A stretch of 64,000 bases of DNA from Stercorarius parasiticus (taxonomy: Eukaryota; Chordata; Aves; Charadriiformes; Stercorariidae), in the NCBI GenBank assembly GCA_013396915.1, contig VWZL01004643.1, positions 239,322-303,321 on the forward strand. Direction: 5' to 3'. Each line of letters begins with the position of its first letter. Position 1 is the first letter of the stretch. Position numbers and translations under genes: made by a program. Under the pieces are notes generated by a model. It ran no database searches. It was given only the letters and a program-made list of their open reading frames with translations, and was not told the DNA's origin. Below are positions 11,025 through 24,000 of this stretch, piece by piece.

Positions 11025-14000
11025 GCTTTCCGAGGGAATGTTTAAATAAAGATCATGAACCTCTGCCACGCTTTCCCTTCCAAAACTTCACGCAGTTCTG
11101 TACGTCTCAGTTTTCTTTGCTCAGGGCTTATTACAACATTTCACTGACGGCGGCTACTCTCCATAAAACCCTAGTCCTGGCAAGTATTGGTGGCTTTACT
11201 GAATGGAGTCAGTCTTCAGAGGCAGCGCCTTGCTCCTGGGGCTCACTGAGCCTTGCTTTGCTTGGGGATCACCGAAACGGAGATTTAGGAAGCAAGGTGG
11301 AGTGTTATGAACGGGCTTTTCAAGATGCAGATGGTTTAAATACACTAAGCCACAATTTGCCATCACTTATCAAGCTCAATCCAACCGCAGTAGCCAGAAA
11401 GATGGACATTTTTGTGAAGTTTGTTTAAGTAACCACAATAGCTGTAGTGTGTGTTCATGCCTTTCCCCAAGTTTTGTACGGGCGCATTAAGGGAATCTCA
11501 GAGTAGACATTACTGAGTAGATCTGTGCTGTGGTATATGCTCAAAGTAAAAGCAGATGAGATGGTTTATTATTTGTTATGCAAAGAAATAATGCCACTGA
11601 TAAAAATGTACTCTGGAATTATTCTTTTCATTTTTCCACACTTGGTAGAGCTGAAATCAGTTTCACTTTTCATGCCTTTTAGTTTGGGGAATTTAAAGGA
11701 GGTGCTCTCAGTTATATGACTCTGTAGGGGTGTTAGTTAATGAAGTTTTGACAGATTTAAGGTCACATTTTGCACGGTTCAATTCAGCACACTTAGAAAT
11801 ACACAGCAGGGAGAGTTCCTCTCTCTGCGAACTGCTAAATATTAGACTTTTATATATGCTGAATTTATTTTTGTATTGGCACGTTTTATGTAGGAAATAA
11901 ATAGCAAATTTAGGTACAGGTTGTTGTTGGAGTAAGGAATGACTCTAAGCTTTATGGACTAAATCATTAACTTCAGAATGATAACCTAATCTTTAAGAGC
12001 AGTGGATCCTTTTTATATTGTTTCCGGTTACCTTACATCAAACATACTTCTGTTTTCAAAGAAACATATCAGGATGTTAATGGGAATATATTACCTTAAT
12101 GTTACCAAGGCTCTTTGAGTGTAATTTTCTGCAAACCCCTTATCTTACAACACTGCAATGTTTGAGGACAGGTGAGTGGAGAAATTTGATTTTGAGGGAT
12201 GGAAACTGCCAGGAGGATACGTGATTTGGGGACTCTGACTTTGGTAGCTGCTAATTAGCCCTGTGTCTCTCGGAACCCCTGGGGTTTTTTCCCTTTTCTT
12301 CTCTGCACGGCCCAGTCCAAACCTGGCATCTTGCTCAAGTGGAAAAGGGACATCGTAGGCGAATCTTTTGTTTGGCATTGGCTGTCTGGGCACAGCCATT
12401 ATGAGGAGTGAGGTTTTAATTCAATAAATATGCCCTGTTTAGAGGAAGTGCTTAGAAGGTAATTAGTAAGGAATGAATACGTGTTAGTATACTTAATGTG
12501 AATCAGCGTTGCTTTATTAAAAATGGGCTTATTTTTGTGAGCTTGATTGACAGTATACTTACTTGCTTTATATTTCCTACATGCTGTTCCGATCATTTGA
12601 AAATGTAGCCCTATAGCAAATGATTGAAGCTAGCGTTAAATTTATTCAAAAGAATTTAGTAGATATATTACAAAAAGTAATTTTAAGCCTTCCAATTTGT
12701 ATTTTCTGGTGTTTTCCCACAAATATCTCTGACTAATGCCATTCAGTATTTTAGTCAAAGATATGAAAGAAAATGAATCATTAGTGATACGTAAATGGCA
12801 GTGTAATTAAATGCCAAGTAAAGAAAGTTAACAGGTCATTTTTACGCTCTGACCTAGATTACTAGATATGATTGACGCAGCCTGCCTTTTAATAAAGCTA
12901 GATGCAAAGTAATGTATTCTTCTAAGCACAAATATTCCAGAATTATTTTTTTTTATACTGGTGAGTGTTTGGTGGCTGCCTGGCAGGACGAAATGCAATC
13001 TTTCACCTCCCAAAGCTTTTCCTGCAGGGAGTAATGAGAAGACGTAGAAGGTGGGGCAGTATGGTAGATGCCCCATGCTATTCTGTCGATTGTATTATTT
13101 AAAATAAAGATGGGATGGCCTCTAAAAGAGATGTTATACTTCAACAAGCAGCTCTAGTTTTCGTGGAAATAGCTTTGTGTGAAGGTCTTTAGTTTATGCT
13201 GTGTTTAAGACAACCTAGACAACGATCAGCCCTTTGTAACAGTAAAACAGAAAAACCTGTGAATTTCTGGAAACTCTCCGGTGGCTGGATATGAAGCACA
13301 TTACCAGAGTACACATTACGGCCTAGAGGTTTTTTTTTCTCTTGTGGTGATGCTGGTAATAATGCAATGATAATCAGAACAAGTTCAGCTTGAAAATTAA
13401 GAAATTAATATATGTAATTATGTTGGAAAAAAACGTGAGTAGTATATATTTTGGCTTTTTCTTTTACTTTAGTGTGATTTTAGTAGTTTGAAGTTGGACA
13501 TACAGCAGCCATCAAAGTGCATCTTATAAAGAGGAGAGGCCTCGTATTTTGGAGCCTTCTGCTTAAAAAAGAGTTGCCAATAAATGATCTAAAGGACGGG
13601 TTACATCTTCCATGTGCTTACTCGTACCTCTGCGTGCTCCTCCTCGCTAGTTACTGAGAGAAAAAAGCTGCAGATATTCTCTGCAACACTGTGAGCTATC
13701 TGTCTTCCTTATCTTTTTGGAAGAGGAACTTCCAGTCTTTTATTGCTGTTGTTATTTTGAAAAGTTTGGAAGATAAAACTTAGCCTTAAAACTGTCTTGT
13801 AATTCTATCAAAGTACTTATTGTTTAATTTTAAGTACAGCGTAGAAAGTATGCAGCAATATGTAGTGATCCTTGGTCCGTATTGTTAGCTGTGTATTTGT
13901 TCTGGTGGAATGTAAATTCTTTTCTCCGGAAAGATAACACCTCATCGGGCTATGTGCATTCTTACTTCATATACATATGGGATAGATAAATACAGTGCAA

Positions 14001-14539
14001 GGGTTACGGTGGTTTTCAATGAATGCTGCTTGACCTTAGCATGAAGAGGACTCCTTCTTTGAGAACAGTTGGGTCGGTCTGTCCTTTGCTGCCGCTCCTT
14101 TTTGTCACGTTAATACTTTCATTTTATTGGCACTGGACTGTAAAATCACCAAAAGAACTTTGTATTGGCCACTGTTGCATACGAGCCTTTCAGTACACTT
14201 GACCTTGGTTAAATTGAACTGATGACTTAAAGAGGAAAGAGTATAAAGTAGGTCATGTATTGATTTTCCTTTCCTTTGGTATCTTCCGTACTGGACTTGT
14301 TTCCTAGTGTTGGGTCTTGCTCTGCTTCATCAAGTGAAATTAGGAACTACAACGGACAATCTTACAGAAGAAAATCTGGGCTTTTTTTGTACAGTTCCAT
14401 TCCTTTGGCATTCTGCATTGCCTGTTCCAGATTCCTTAGTAAATGCCAAGGTGATGAAGACCTGGATTAGTCTAGTCCTCTGATGTTTTCAAGGAATTCA
14501 TTAATTTCTTATGCTAAAAAGTTTTGAGTTCTGCACCTA

Positions 14540-14559
14540 AACTAGACTCTAGTCTAGTT
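14540..14559. repeat. Near-perfect palindrome around CTAGACT
   Basis: AACTAGACT at 14540-14548 and AGTCTAGTT at 14551-14559 are exact reverse complements separated by two bases. The related string AGTCTAGTCC occurs about 80 bases upstream. It is intronic and of unknown role. Confidence 0.7.
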
Positions 14560-17500
14560 GTCCCAGTAAACTCACCTGTAGGCATGTAAATAAATGTTTT
14601 ATTGGCACTAAATCCAGTGGATGTTTTTAGTCTTAAGGCTCCATGAAGAAAACTTTAAGACCAAAAAGAATCAGCTAGAGGGAATTATCTTATTTAAGTG
14701 AACATGTTTATCAGCAAAGCTTCTTATCATTTGAAGGAGCTGGTTTTGCTATTTGAAGGTATTCATGTGGTTTTGCCATCAATGATGAATGGCAGTGTAG
14801 GAGGATGACTGGCAGGTATTGTCTTACTAGGAACCATCTAAACTCATACCATCCTTACACTTTTGGGCCCAAACTGTCCTTTTGGGTTTTTATCAATGTT
14901 TTAGCTACAGCACGTGTCTGAGATCTTTCCTTTTTCCTATGCACAACTCATTTCTTTTGTGCCACATTTGCTGAAATGGTTGCTTGCTGGTTGTAAGTGT
15001 TAAAGGATTTTCAGATGTGAGCCTTCTATAAACAACCACTCTTTCAGTGATTCAAAACCTCGGGTTTTTTGAAGAAACGTCATCTTTTATTGCATTCCTG
15101 CAGTAGAAATGGGAAGAAACGATGGAAAAAAGACACCAAAATCCCAATGTGACTTGGTTTTGAGCTTTTTATAGGTAGGCAAACATATGTGCTTGCCTAG
15201 ATTAATAAAAAAGCTCACAACAACAGTAGCACGAATGTATTTTAGAAGGCTCAATCTGGCAAGGACCAGACTGAGGAAGGGGTTTTTTTGTTAAATAAAC
15301 TTTGGCTATCCCAAAACAGTTACCTATTTTTGAAGACTGGGGTCTGGAGAAAAGTTTTCAATTCTAGGCTTCTAGAAGAATAATTCTCAGTGATAAGTAA
15401 AATCAGCAGAGGACGTGATATGAATTGAACCATGGTTGGAAAGTATGCCTGAATAATTTTGGAAGAAACTGAAGGAAAACCTATTACATTTTAATCTTTT
15501 TTTAAAAATTTTATTTCCTGCCCTGGCAGTTGAACGTTAAATGGGAACTATTAGTTATGGGCTAAAATAGTCTTTAAATGGAAAGGAAGGGAGCAGAGAA
15601 AGTAGCTGGTTTTCATTATTAATACTAATTTTATTATTACATTTTATATGGCAAGCATCTTGCTGAAGAAGAGAGAAAAAACAGAAATCCAGGACCTTCA
15701 GGCTCAATAGCTTGCATGTCCCAAATCATCAAGATTTTGAAGAGAGAATGATAGAGGAAAAAAGGTGGAGAGAGGAGGAAAAAAAACCAAACAACCAAAC
15801 CAAAGAGAAAGGCAGAGATTTGGGTCAGTGGGATACCACTGCGAGGGGCTGTGCTTCTGCCACACTTCTAATCAGGGAGCCTGGGTTTGTGTTAGTGATG
15901 CTGTAAGGAGGGATAGAGCGTGTGCGTATGGGCACAATATGCTTTGAGTTGGGTACGAGGGAGCTGCCCGTCCCTCAGCTCATTTTATCGAATCTGTCAG
16001 CTCTTGTATCTCATTCAAAGCCTATAGAGCTTTCAGGAAAATAAATGTTAGGTCAAAGAGACTGTGGTTCTGTATTCACGAACAATGCCAAGAGTTCACA
16101 CTTCATTTTAAACATCCGAACAAAATACTTTTCCTTCTGGTATTTCTAGGACCATTGAAAATCAAAACTAATGGAAATGCATTTATATTTCTGTCTGAAG
16201 GTGTTCGGGGGAACAATTTTCTTATTCTGAAAGGTGATGGGAATAGTGAGAGAAGGGGCTCTTTCATGCTTGCTTTTTAATTTAGGCAAGTTGCCTTCAC
16301 CAGGGTCAGCATGCAATGTGGCAGTCTTTGAGGCAACAAGGTTTGGGACACGAAGGCTTGCAGAGGTCGGGCCCGGTCACAAAATGTGCCTGAGAGCACT
16401 GGTAGCTTTGAAGCATGCTCAAAGACATACATCCTCAAACCTCTTCTCCAACAGCTTACAGACATTTCCTAAAGTATTCTGTTTTTTCTTGATAAATATA
16501 TTTCACTAGGTTTTCTATTTGGGGAAAAGCCTGTATCCGTGGTTGTAGCTGCAAGCTAAAGGACGGAGGAGTTTAGTGAGCTGCTGTGTTCCAGCTGTGC
16601 GATTGCTTATTCTTGCAGTGGAAATAATTGTGCAATGTAAAGTGCGCGCTCTGGCTCCGCGAGAGCTAAAGATCTTGTCGCTCTCAAGACAATTTTTTAC
16701 CGCTGACAGCAAGCAATAATAGATGACCAAACGTACTTTTTCTAAATACTCCACTGCATTATTTAAGAAAAACAATTTTTTGGTCTGCCTGTTAATTTTA
16801 AAGGCACTCTTCTTTAGGACCATTTTCAGCCTCGACTTGAACTCCCACTAGCCTGAGCCATAGCTTGAGTGACGTTCCATGTCAGATGCTTCCGTGCTTT
16901 TGTGCCTAAGGGAAGGGTGACTTCAAGCTTCTTGTTCCGTGTGTGTGTTCAGAGCATGAATTAATCAGTTTTGTTAGAAGTGAAGTTTATTATTTTTCAG
17001 TTTAATCATATTCTGTGACCTGTTTTGGACCAGTAAGGCAGGGTGTTAGAGAAGCCCAGTGGAATTGGGAAGAGAAGTTCATTTTCAGGGTGGATTGTTT
17101 ATTTTTTTTGGTACAATTCCTTTATTTTAAGGTCAAGGGCAGGCAAGAATTACAAAGCGTTGGTTTGGAAGTCAAGTGAGCAGCCAAAGCAGAGCCATAT
17201 ACTTGCACCTGCCCCATTTGCAACAGACCCTGCTACCCAGCGCCTCCACGAATCCCGTGTTACTTAAAGCCGTTGATCCCTTTATGCTTTTAATTTTTGC
17301 CGCCTTGCTATAGTTTCATGTAAAACTTCTGACATATAAGAACAAAACAAAACTGTTAGGCGAGGCTGAAGTTATAGGGCTGAAGTTAAATCCTGTTTTT
17401 ATCTGGAGAAGCATGGTCGTACTGATTTAGAGAGTGTTCAATCCAGTCTGTGGACTCTGTCCTTTGTTATGTTTGTTTATGTCTGTCTGTCTTTCTATCA

Positions 17501-18127
17501 ACATGTATTTTGACAGAAGTTTCTCCCTTAGGACCTTTCTGCCCTACGTTAAAGGAAATGGGCACACCTGTTTTTATAAGGCACGGTGAATACTGTGGAA
17601 GAAAAAGGTTTCGCAAGTGCAAGCAGAATCTGAGGACCGTAACCAAACCTGCCAATCTGTTTGCCGAAGTTGAGCTTTTCCTAAGCAAAATACTTATCGA
17701 TACTGCTGTTTGTGAGAAGTAGAAAGGGTGACGTCAGTCATAGTTCTTCAGCATAACAAATTTTTGGCATATTTTTTAAGTTAAGACAGAAATTTAATAA
17801 ATTCATTTGAATCTCCAGTAGAGAAAATGTAATTTATTGCTGTTTTTAATGTCGTTTCGGTTGGATACTCCTATCTTGGATACACTTGGGAGTCTTGATA
17901 AATTACGTTACCTTATGAATACAGTGTGGTTAGTTAAGTGATATCTTTAGTATGCTGCAGGTCATCATCGTGTCACGTGTGACAGAGGTGCTCAGACGTA
18001 GGAAGTGGGATCAAATGTTCCAGGCTGAGCCTCAGATTGCGTTGATCCTCTCTTTGGCTCAGCAGATGAAACACAAGGCACCGTGGCACTGAGACTACGG
18101 AAACAGCTTTATTGCCAAATCTCTTTT

Positions 18128-18148
18128 AAAAAAAAAAAAAAAAAAAAA
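18128..18148. repeat. A21 homopolymer followed by G-rich run
   Basis: A run of 21 A is followed directly by GAGGGTGGGGGG. It is low-complexity DNA in the BANP intron, with no element recognised beside it. Confidence 0.9.
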
Positions 18149-20904
18149 GAGGGTGGGGGGTAAAGACGGCAATTCTCCCTTTCTGCTCTCATCCACTTGT
18201 ATCTTCATTTCCGAAGCTGTACCGTAATTCAAATAGAAACTGCAAAATAATAATTTTGTTTAGAGTGCTATCTATCAACAGGTATTAAAAAGAGTTTATT
18301 GCTCATGCCTTCGTTTAAAATTCAGTCAGGTTAATTCATATGGGATCTTTTCCCAGTTCTTGCTTTTACTCTCATTTGTTCAGTCACAGGTTATATGGCC
18401 CGTTATGCCACAGTGACAAGCCAGGCAGTATTTAAAGAAATCTAAGACAGGTATTTATGTTAGCATGTGCTAGGTGGAGAAACATTAAGAAATCTTTTTC
18501 AGGATTTGATTGTTTTGCTTTAAGTTTTCCAAGTCCAGACTGATTTTTTTTATTTTTTTTTTTTGTCCTTTCGGTGTTAGTAGTGCGTCTTCAATAGTTG
18601 ATTTGTTTATGTGAATCGAGCACTGAAAGCTCTTTCGAGTGTTTCAGTGCTGTATTCTTCCCAGCGTATCTTACGCTGCTCTGGCGCTGTTTCCTCCTTC
18701 AGTGTTTCCTAAAAGCAAGATCGGGTTTCTAAGTCTGATGTATTGCAGCTGTAGGGAAGAATACAAAGACGACAATTGCTAGAGATGTGTATGTATGATA
18801 AATATATCAGTGCGACATTGAATTTAGAGCCAGTCACCTGGTTTGCAAAACCCAAGTAGTTTGGTGTGACGCTGGTGGAAATGAGTCTGTCCTGCATGGC
18901 CGCTCACCTTCCGTTATTGAGTACTGAAGCCCGTGGTCCTTGGGACCTGCACAAACAGGACATGACAAAGAAGGAAAAACTATACTAATTGTGATTTTTA
19001 TAATGTTTGCTATCTTATCTCTCCAATTTATCAATCTGTTTTTTCCAAACTATAGAACTGGAAACCGAGCACCGTGTATGTAGCTATCACTGCTGTAGTC
19101 TTGAACTGGGATTAGAACACATTTAAATTTAACTGACTTGGTTTTATTCTGGCTGGCTGGGGGGATTGGAGCAGCAGGATTCAATCTATGACCTTGTCAG
19201 TGGAAATTCATAAATACCTGCGTTTGTCAGCCCCTGCTGATGATTTCATGTTGTCCGTTTTACCTCTATGAAAACTAGCTGAGCTTCATCATTGCATTCT
19301 ATAAAAGTGCTTCCTATTTCTTTGTGAATGAAAGCTTAATTACAAATCCAGCAGGAAGATGCAGCAGGTAAAGAACATAACCATTTGCGTGAAACCAAAA
19401 AGGAAAGTGTCATTTGCCAGCAAATAGTATTTTATGCAAATATTGCTGGGGTGGGCTTTTTCGCAGGAGGCATGGTAAAGGTAGATTATCACTAGGAATC
19501 TAATAGGCTTGGTGTAAGGTAACATATAACGGTTATTTGGTCTTCCCCAGAGTGTGTGCTATAAAAGGGAGTTCTTTGGAAATGGAAATGTGCCGGAAGG
19601 TGTGCAGTTGAGAACGTACCATGAACCAGGGAAGCTGGTACTGTTGAGAGTTCTAGGCTTCTTTGTCGTAAAGCAGCTTGTACGCGAGAATGACGGGCTT
19701 GTTCAGTTGCTCGCGGTCATTCTGAGGTTTGTAGTTCAGAAATAAATGAGAGAAAATACATTTAAGACCTGCAGGTAATCAATAGGATACACTGTGATGT
19801 GGATCTGACAGTATGTATTATATAGCTCCAAAATAAATACCGTAGGATGAAAGAATTTTGCTTACTTCTGTAAAAACAAGCTGTAGCATCCTTTTGCAGT
19901 TTGATGCTGACCCAAGATCCCTATAAAATCCTGACAACACCCCTGAAGGTCATTTATGGAGGTCGCCTCTTGTTGCCTCCCACACTCCTTAGAGAAATTC
20001 TGGTCTACCCATTCCTTCATGGCCACCCACCCACAGATCAGCTGAGAAATCATACTTTGTTAAGAAAAACCTTTGTTAGAATATTATTTTTGTTCTTTGT
20101 TCTCTTTCCTTGGTTTGAAAGATGTCTTTTGTTCCCTGCGGTTCAAATACCGTAGTTTAGAAATACATCATTCACGGCATATAGAAATTAAAACTGAATT
20201 TGTATATTTCAGCTGAATTTAAAAAATGAGACTGGGGGCTCGTCATTGTTTGCATACATGTATTTTATTCTGATTTGTGTTTCAAGAAGTAGATTAAAAT
20301 CAGTTTAATCACAAGAACATTTTTAAGCAAGCGCTTTTAGGTGGATCAAGTGTTCTTTGTTTTTTGAAGTCTATTAGGGGACCTATAGTCTTCACCAGTC
20401 AAAATGCAGATGTGTTTAGAGTAAGCATTAATTAGCAGTGATTCTTAAATCTACACCTTTATGTACGATAGGAATATAAACATTACTGCAATAAAGTGTC
20501 AAAAGTTGAATGCCTTTGGCTGTGAGAAGGAGTACCTTGGATCTGTGTCTGGTTTTGTAACAGTAAAAGCATTACTCAGTGATATTTTGTGTGCTGTTGA
20601 CATTATCACACTCTTAGTGTAACCTGCGCAGTGCATCCCACTTAGTCTTTGCGATAATCATTAACAGAATTAAGAATCTCATAAGGCAGGATGCGGTGAG
20701 CATCTAGTATGGGAATCTTTCCGTATGGGTACCATCTCCCCTCGGAAACCCACATGGGTTAAAGCAACTGTTACCGATAGACAAGTTTTCTTGTGTTTCT
20801 CTTTAATGGTCTTTGGTTTTGCATCTGCTTTAAGTTAGGTGGGTCATAATGCACTTCTGATTGTGGTTGTTTACAAGCTGCTTTCTCCGTTGCTTCCCCT
20901 GCAG

Positions 20905-21048
20905 GTGCTGCAGGGTGCTCAGCTGATAGCTGTTGCTTCTGCTGAGCCTGCCTCAGGGGGTGTTGATGGATCCCCGCTCCAAGGGAGTGATATCCAAGTC
21001 CAATATGTGCAGCTGACACCAGTGACAGACCACTCTGCGACTAATCAA
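20905..21048 (+). CDS. BANP: BANP penultimate coding exon (partial gene)
   Basis: This exon encodes 48 residues in phase 0 at both ends, including VLQGAQLIAVAS near its start and DGSPLQGSDIQVQYVQL in the middle. The same run, with a few substitutions, lies in the C-terminal tail of vertebrate BANP as I know it. It is preceded by a pyrimidine-rich tract ending in CCCCTGCAG and followed by the donor CAA|GTATGT. BANP is a nuclear BEN-domain protein, reported to bind the unmethylated TCTCGCGAGA motif in CpG-island promoters and, as SMAR1, matrix-attachment DNA. The BEN domain lies upstream, outside this window. The exon encodes part of the glutamine-rich tail after that domain, for which I know no catalytic or folded role. 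The ATG-initiated frame that runs through here from 20839 is not a real start. Confidence 0.93.
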
Positions 21049-24000
21049 GTATGTATATATATTTTTTTTTTTTTGCCATTTGAATGTACTTAACTTGATC
21101 GAAACATCTGTCAGATGAACTATATATCTATCCGCAAATACTGCACTCCCAGTGAGTTTATGATCCTGTTTCCAAGCTGTTAAAAAAAAAAAAATCATCT
21201 ATAATAAGAAACATCATTTTGTTAATGGTATCATTTTTGTTAAAGGTCTTTGACTATCCCTGCTTCCACGTTCTTGCTCAATGCCTCTAGAGAATGGTTA
21301 TTTTGGTCATCATTGTTTTTCTGCATCCTTGAAGGCTGAGCGCCACGTTAAAGGACAGGGTAAAAAAACCTGCTTGGAATCTATCCAAAAAGTACTTTTC
21401 AGACTGAGGTTTCTCTTAAAAATGTTATTCCCTTTCTGACAGCAGTTTTCCAGGTATTTTGATCAACAGCCTGGATTTCCCGCAGGAGTCGCAATGTTAG
21501 CAATTGTAAGTGAACGCTTGATCCTCTCAGTTATGGTGGAGGAACTTTTTTTTTTTTTAAATTTTTTTTTTTTATATCAGTTTGAACAGTCATGTATCTG
21601 ACTCTATAAAAAGTTTCTCATCAGCTTGAAGCTGTGACTGGTGACAACATGACAATGCTGACTTAAAGCAGTTGTCAGATTTTTTTCTGAAGATGGTTAC
21701 ACATTCTTCTGTGAACCCCACTTACTGTGCTGCTTTTCTAGAGAATGAATGCCAAGTGGTTGTGAAAAATAAGCTGTTGCTTGCTAGCCAAAATATAATG
21801 GTATCTTTGGAAGCCAACATTAGAGTGGATTTTTGTGTGATACATACCCACTCTTGTAGAGAATTCTGATCTTGCTACAAACATTTGGACACTGAGTCTC
21901 TTGAGGGAAGAAAAAGAAAATTGCATAAGAAATTGAGGGAATCGTGTCCAGACTTAGCGTGCACGGAACTCAGGTGCGTAGTGCTTCTTCCATGGGCAAG
22001 GCAACCTGCAGATCAGTTCGCTCTATGAAGTTAGAGCTCGTTCGTTATCCCAGTGGCAAAGAGGGCCTCAAACAAAAGGTGGAGCTGTGTTATATATAGC
22101 CGAAGCGCCGTCTGCGCTAGCTGGTGCAGGTAAGGAAGCCAGAGCTCTAAACTCTCTTAGTTGTCCCAGCCCACGCTGGCTCCCCACCTGGATGCTACAA
22201 AGTGCTTTTCAGAAAAATTATGCTCCCTGCCAAAAAGGATCAGCCTGGCACGTCAGCGTGCCGTGCTCTAAGACTTCATTCGAGTTTTCTGTACACTGAT
22301 CTCCCTGTGTAGATGAGCCCTTACTAGTCATTTTTCCCTCTTTGCTAGTTTTGTCTCTGCACTAACCTATTTTATTCCTAGTCACTTGTAATAGTGCACT
22401 CGGCAATAAGCGTCGCGACAGGGATCGTGCCTTATGTTGTATAAATCCTCAAGTACTGCTGGTCCCATCCAATTAATGAAGCACATACGCGTCAGGTAGT
22501 GAGAGGTGTTTCTCGTGCTGCTGTCTTCGCTCCCGGCCTGGGAAATTCTCAAATTCACCTCCCACGGACTTTCTCCTGGGTCTGTTCCTCGTGCCTGTCC
22601 TCCCTTCTCAGCTGCCACCTCTGACGGGCAGGAGGTTACGGCGCGCGGTTACAAACATCGGCATCCATCTCCCACGCGGCAGGCAGCCACCAGAGGGGTT
22701 GCTTTTCTCTTCAGGGACACTTTGCACCGTGTTAAGTTTTAATATTGTGGTTAACTGCGGAGATTTATACAAAGCCTGAAGAGAAGCAGAAAAGGAATGT
22801 GAAATAAGAAGAGTATGAAAGGAAAACCAGACAAGAAAAATAAACTTGGCATAAATATTTCCTTGGTTTACACAAACTGAAAACTAAGGATCTGTTAATG
22901 AACTGGAGAAACCGACGTGGTATTCGCATTACTCTGAGTTACATGGGTAGCCCAGTAACTTTTTTGGCTAAAATTATGGAATAGTTCTACTCATCTTGGA
23001 TCTCTTATCTGAAGGGAAAAGTCTTATCTGAAGGGAAAACCCTGTCGGTGAGGCTGCAGGGACACTTTTGCCTGTTTTCATATGGTACTTTGCCAAGGGT
23101 TCTGAGATGTTCTCAATGACTTTGAATCTATTTATCAATCAAAGCTTATAAAAGTGGAGTTTATTATCGACCTGGGTTGGATGCTATGCCCTACACAAAT
23201 TCCATGTTTGAAACACCACAACTGTGAATTTTTTTAATGTCTGAAAACAAGACACCGTTTTTCTTACCTTTCTTCTTGAAAGCCATGCCTTTGGAGGCAA
23301 TTGCACATGGAAAGCTGAAGGTCGGACTGAGGCTATTTGAAATGAATCCCCTCTAGGACTCCAGCTGAAGCGGACAGCAATACGCACTTCAACCTAGTCT
23401 TTTCAATGTATTTCTGCATGATTTTGTATTTGCAAATTAGCTGTAGACAGAAGTATTAATAGCTCAGATTCTGACAGTTCCGTAGCGACCCTGAACCATG
23501 TACGTAAACACAACCTGTTAATATACGAGCAGTGTTTTGCTGGGATAAAATTGCAAACTCAGGTATGGAGGGAGGCATGGTTTGGAGTCAGATGCATTGT
23601 GAGGATTTCCGTTTCGTTGGCTTGTTTTCATGTCCCGACAGCATTCTTAGTTATAGCAGCTTGCGAAATTTAGAAATACAGGATGTGATGGTGACGAAGA
23701 ATATTTGGATTAATTCTGTGCTCAAATGCATATGCTGGTGGTGAAGGTTGTTAGATTTGGAAAAAAACATACTTCCAAATCTAAAGCGTGCTTCTAATCC
23801 CTTTGAACAGTCTTCTACTCCTGGTCTAAATGTTGGATAAATATTCAGTATTGCTGTTGTCGCTATTATTTGATAATTATATTACTTCAACGGTTTTCCG
23901 CTAATGGGAAAGAAAACTTCATGGTCACTTGAAAACTCACCTGCTATCAAATTAGCAATCTGATAGAATTATTCACCACTTTGGCATTAATTTATTGAAC

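Larger units (their letters stand above)
1..20904 (+). other. BANP: Large intron of BANP (5' end outside window)
   Basis: This stretch lies directly upstream of a well-defined BANP coding exon and carries no exon I can recognise. I looked for the BANP segments that should precede the exon (BEN domain, glutamine-rich stretch, and the short segment just before the VLQGAQ residues) and saw none, so they probably lie before position 1. The sequence is AT-rich with many stop codons in all frames. The open frames are short and resemble no family I know. Structured items inside it are listed separately: a nested repeat patch near 3.46 kb, a SINE relic near 6.0 kb, an A22 tract, small inverted repeats and one ambiguous base. 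A microexon or a non-coding alternative exon could be missed by eye. Confidence 0.7.

Noticed and set aside
12160..12180. Perfect-looking splice donor GACAG|GTGAGT inside the upstream BANP intron
   Set aside because: No matching acceptor with a pyrimidine tract was found upstream, and the translation in any frame does not fit the BANP residues expected before VLQGAQ.
19901..20155. Peptide with a phrase (GRLLLPPTLLREIL...HGHP) faintly like the zinc-finger start of a retrotransposon integrase
   Set aside because: The resemblance covers about 30 residues, lacks the paired cysteines, and no flanking pol sequence, LTR or primer-binding site was seen.
22687..22700. CTCF-like string CCACCAGAGGGGTT in the last BANP intron
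   Set aside because: About 11 of 14 core positions match, and the constrained GGC end is lost.
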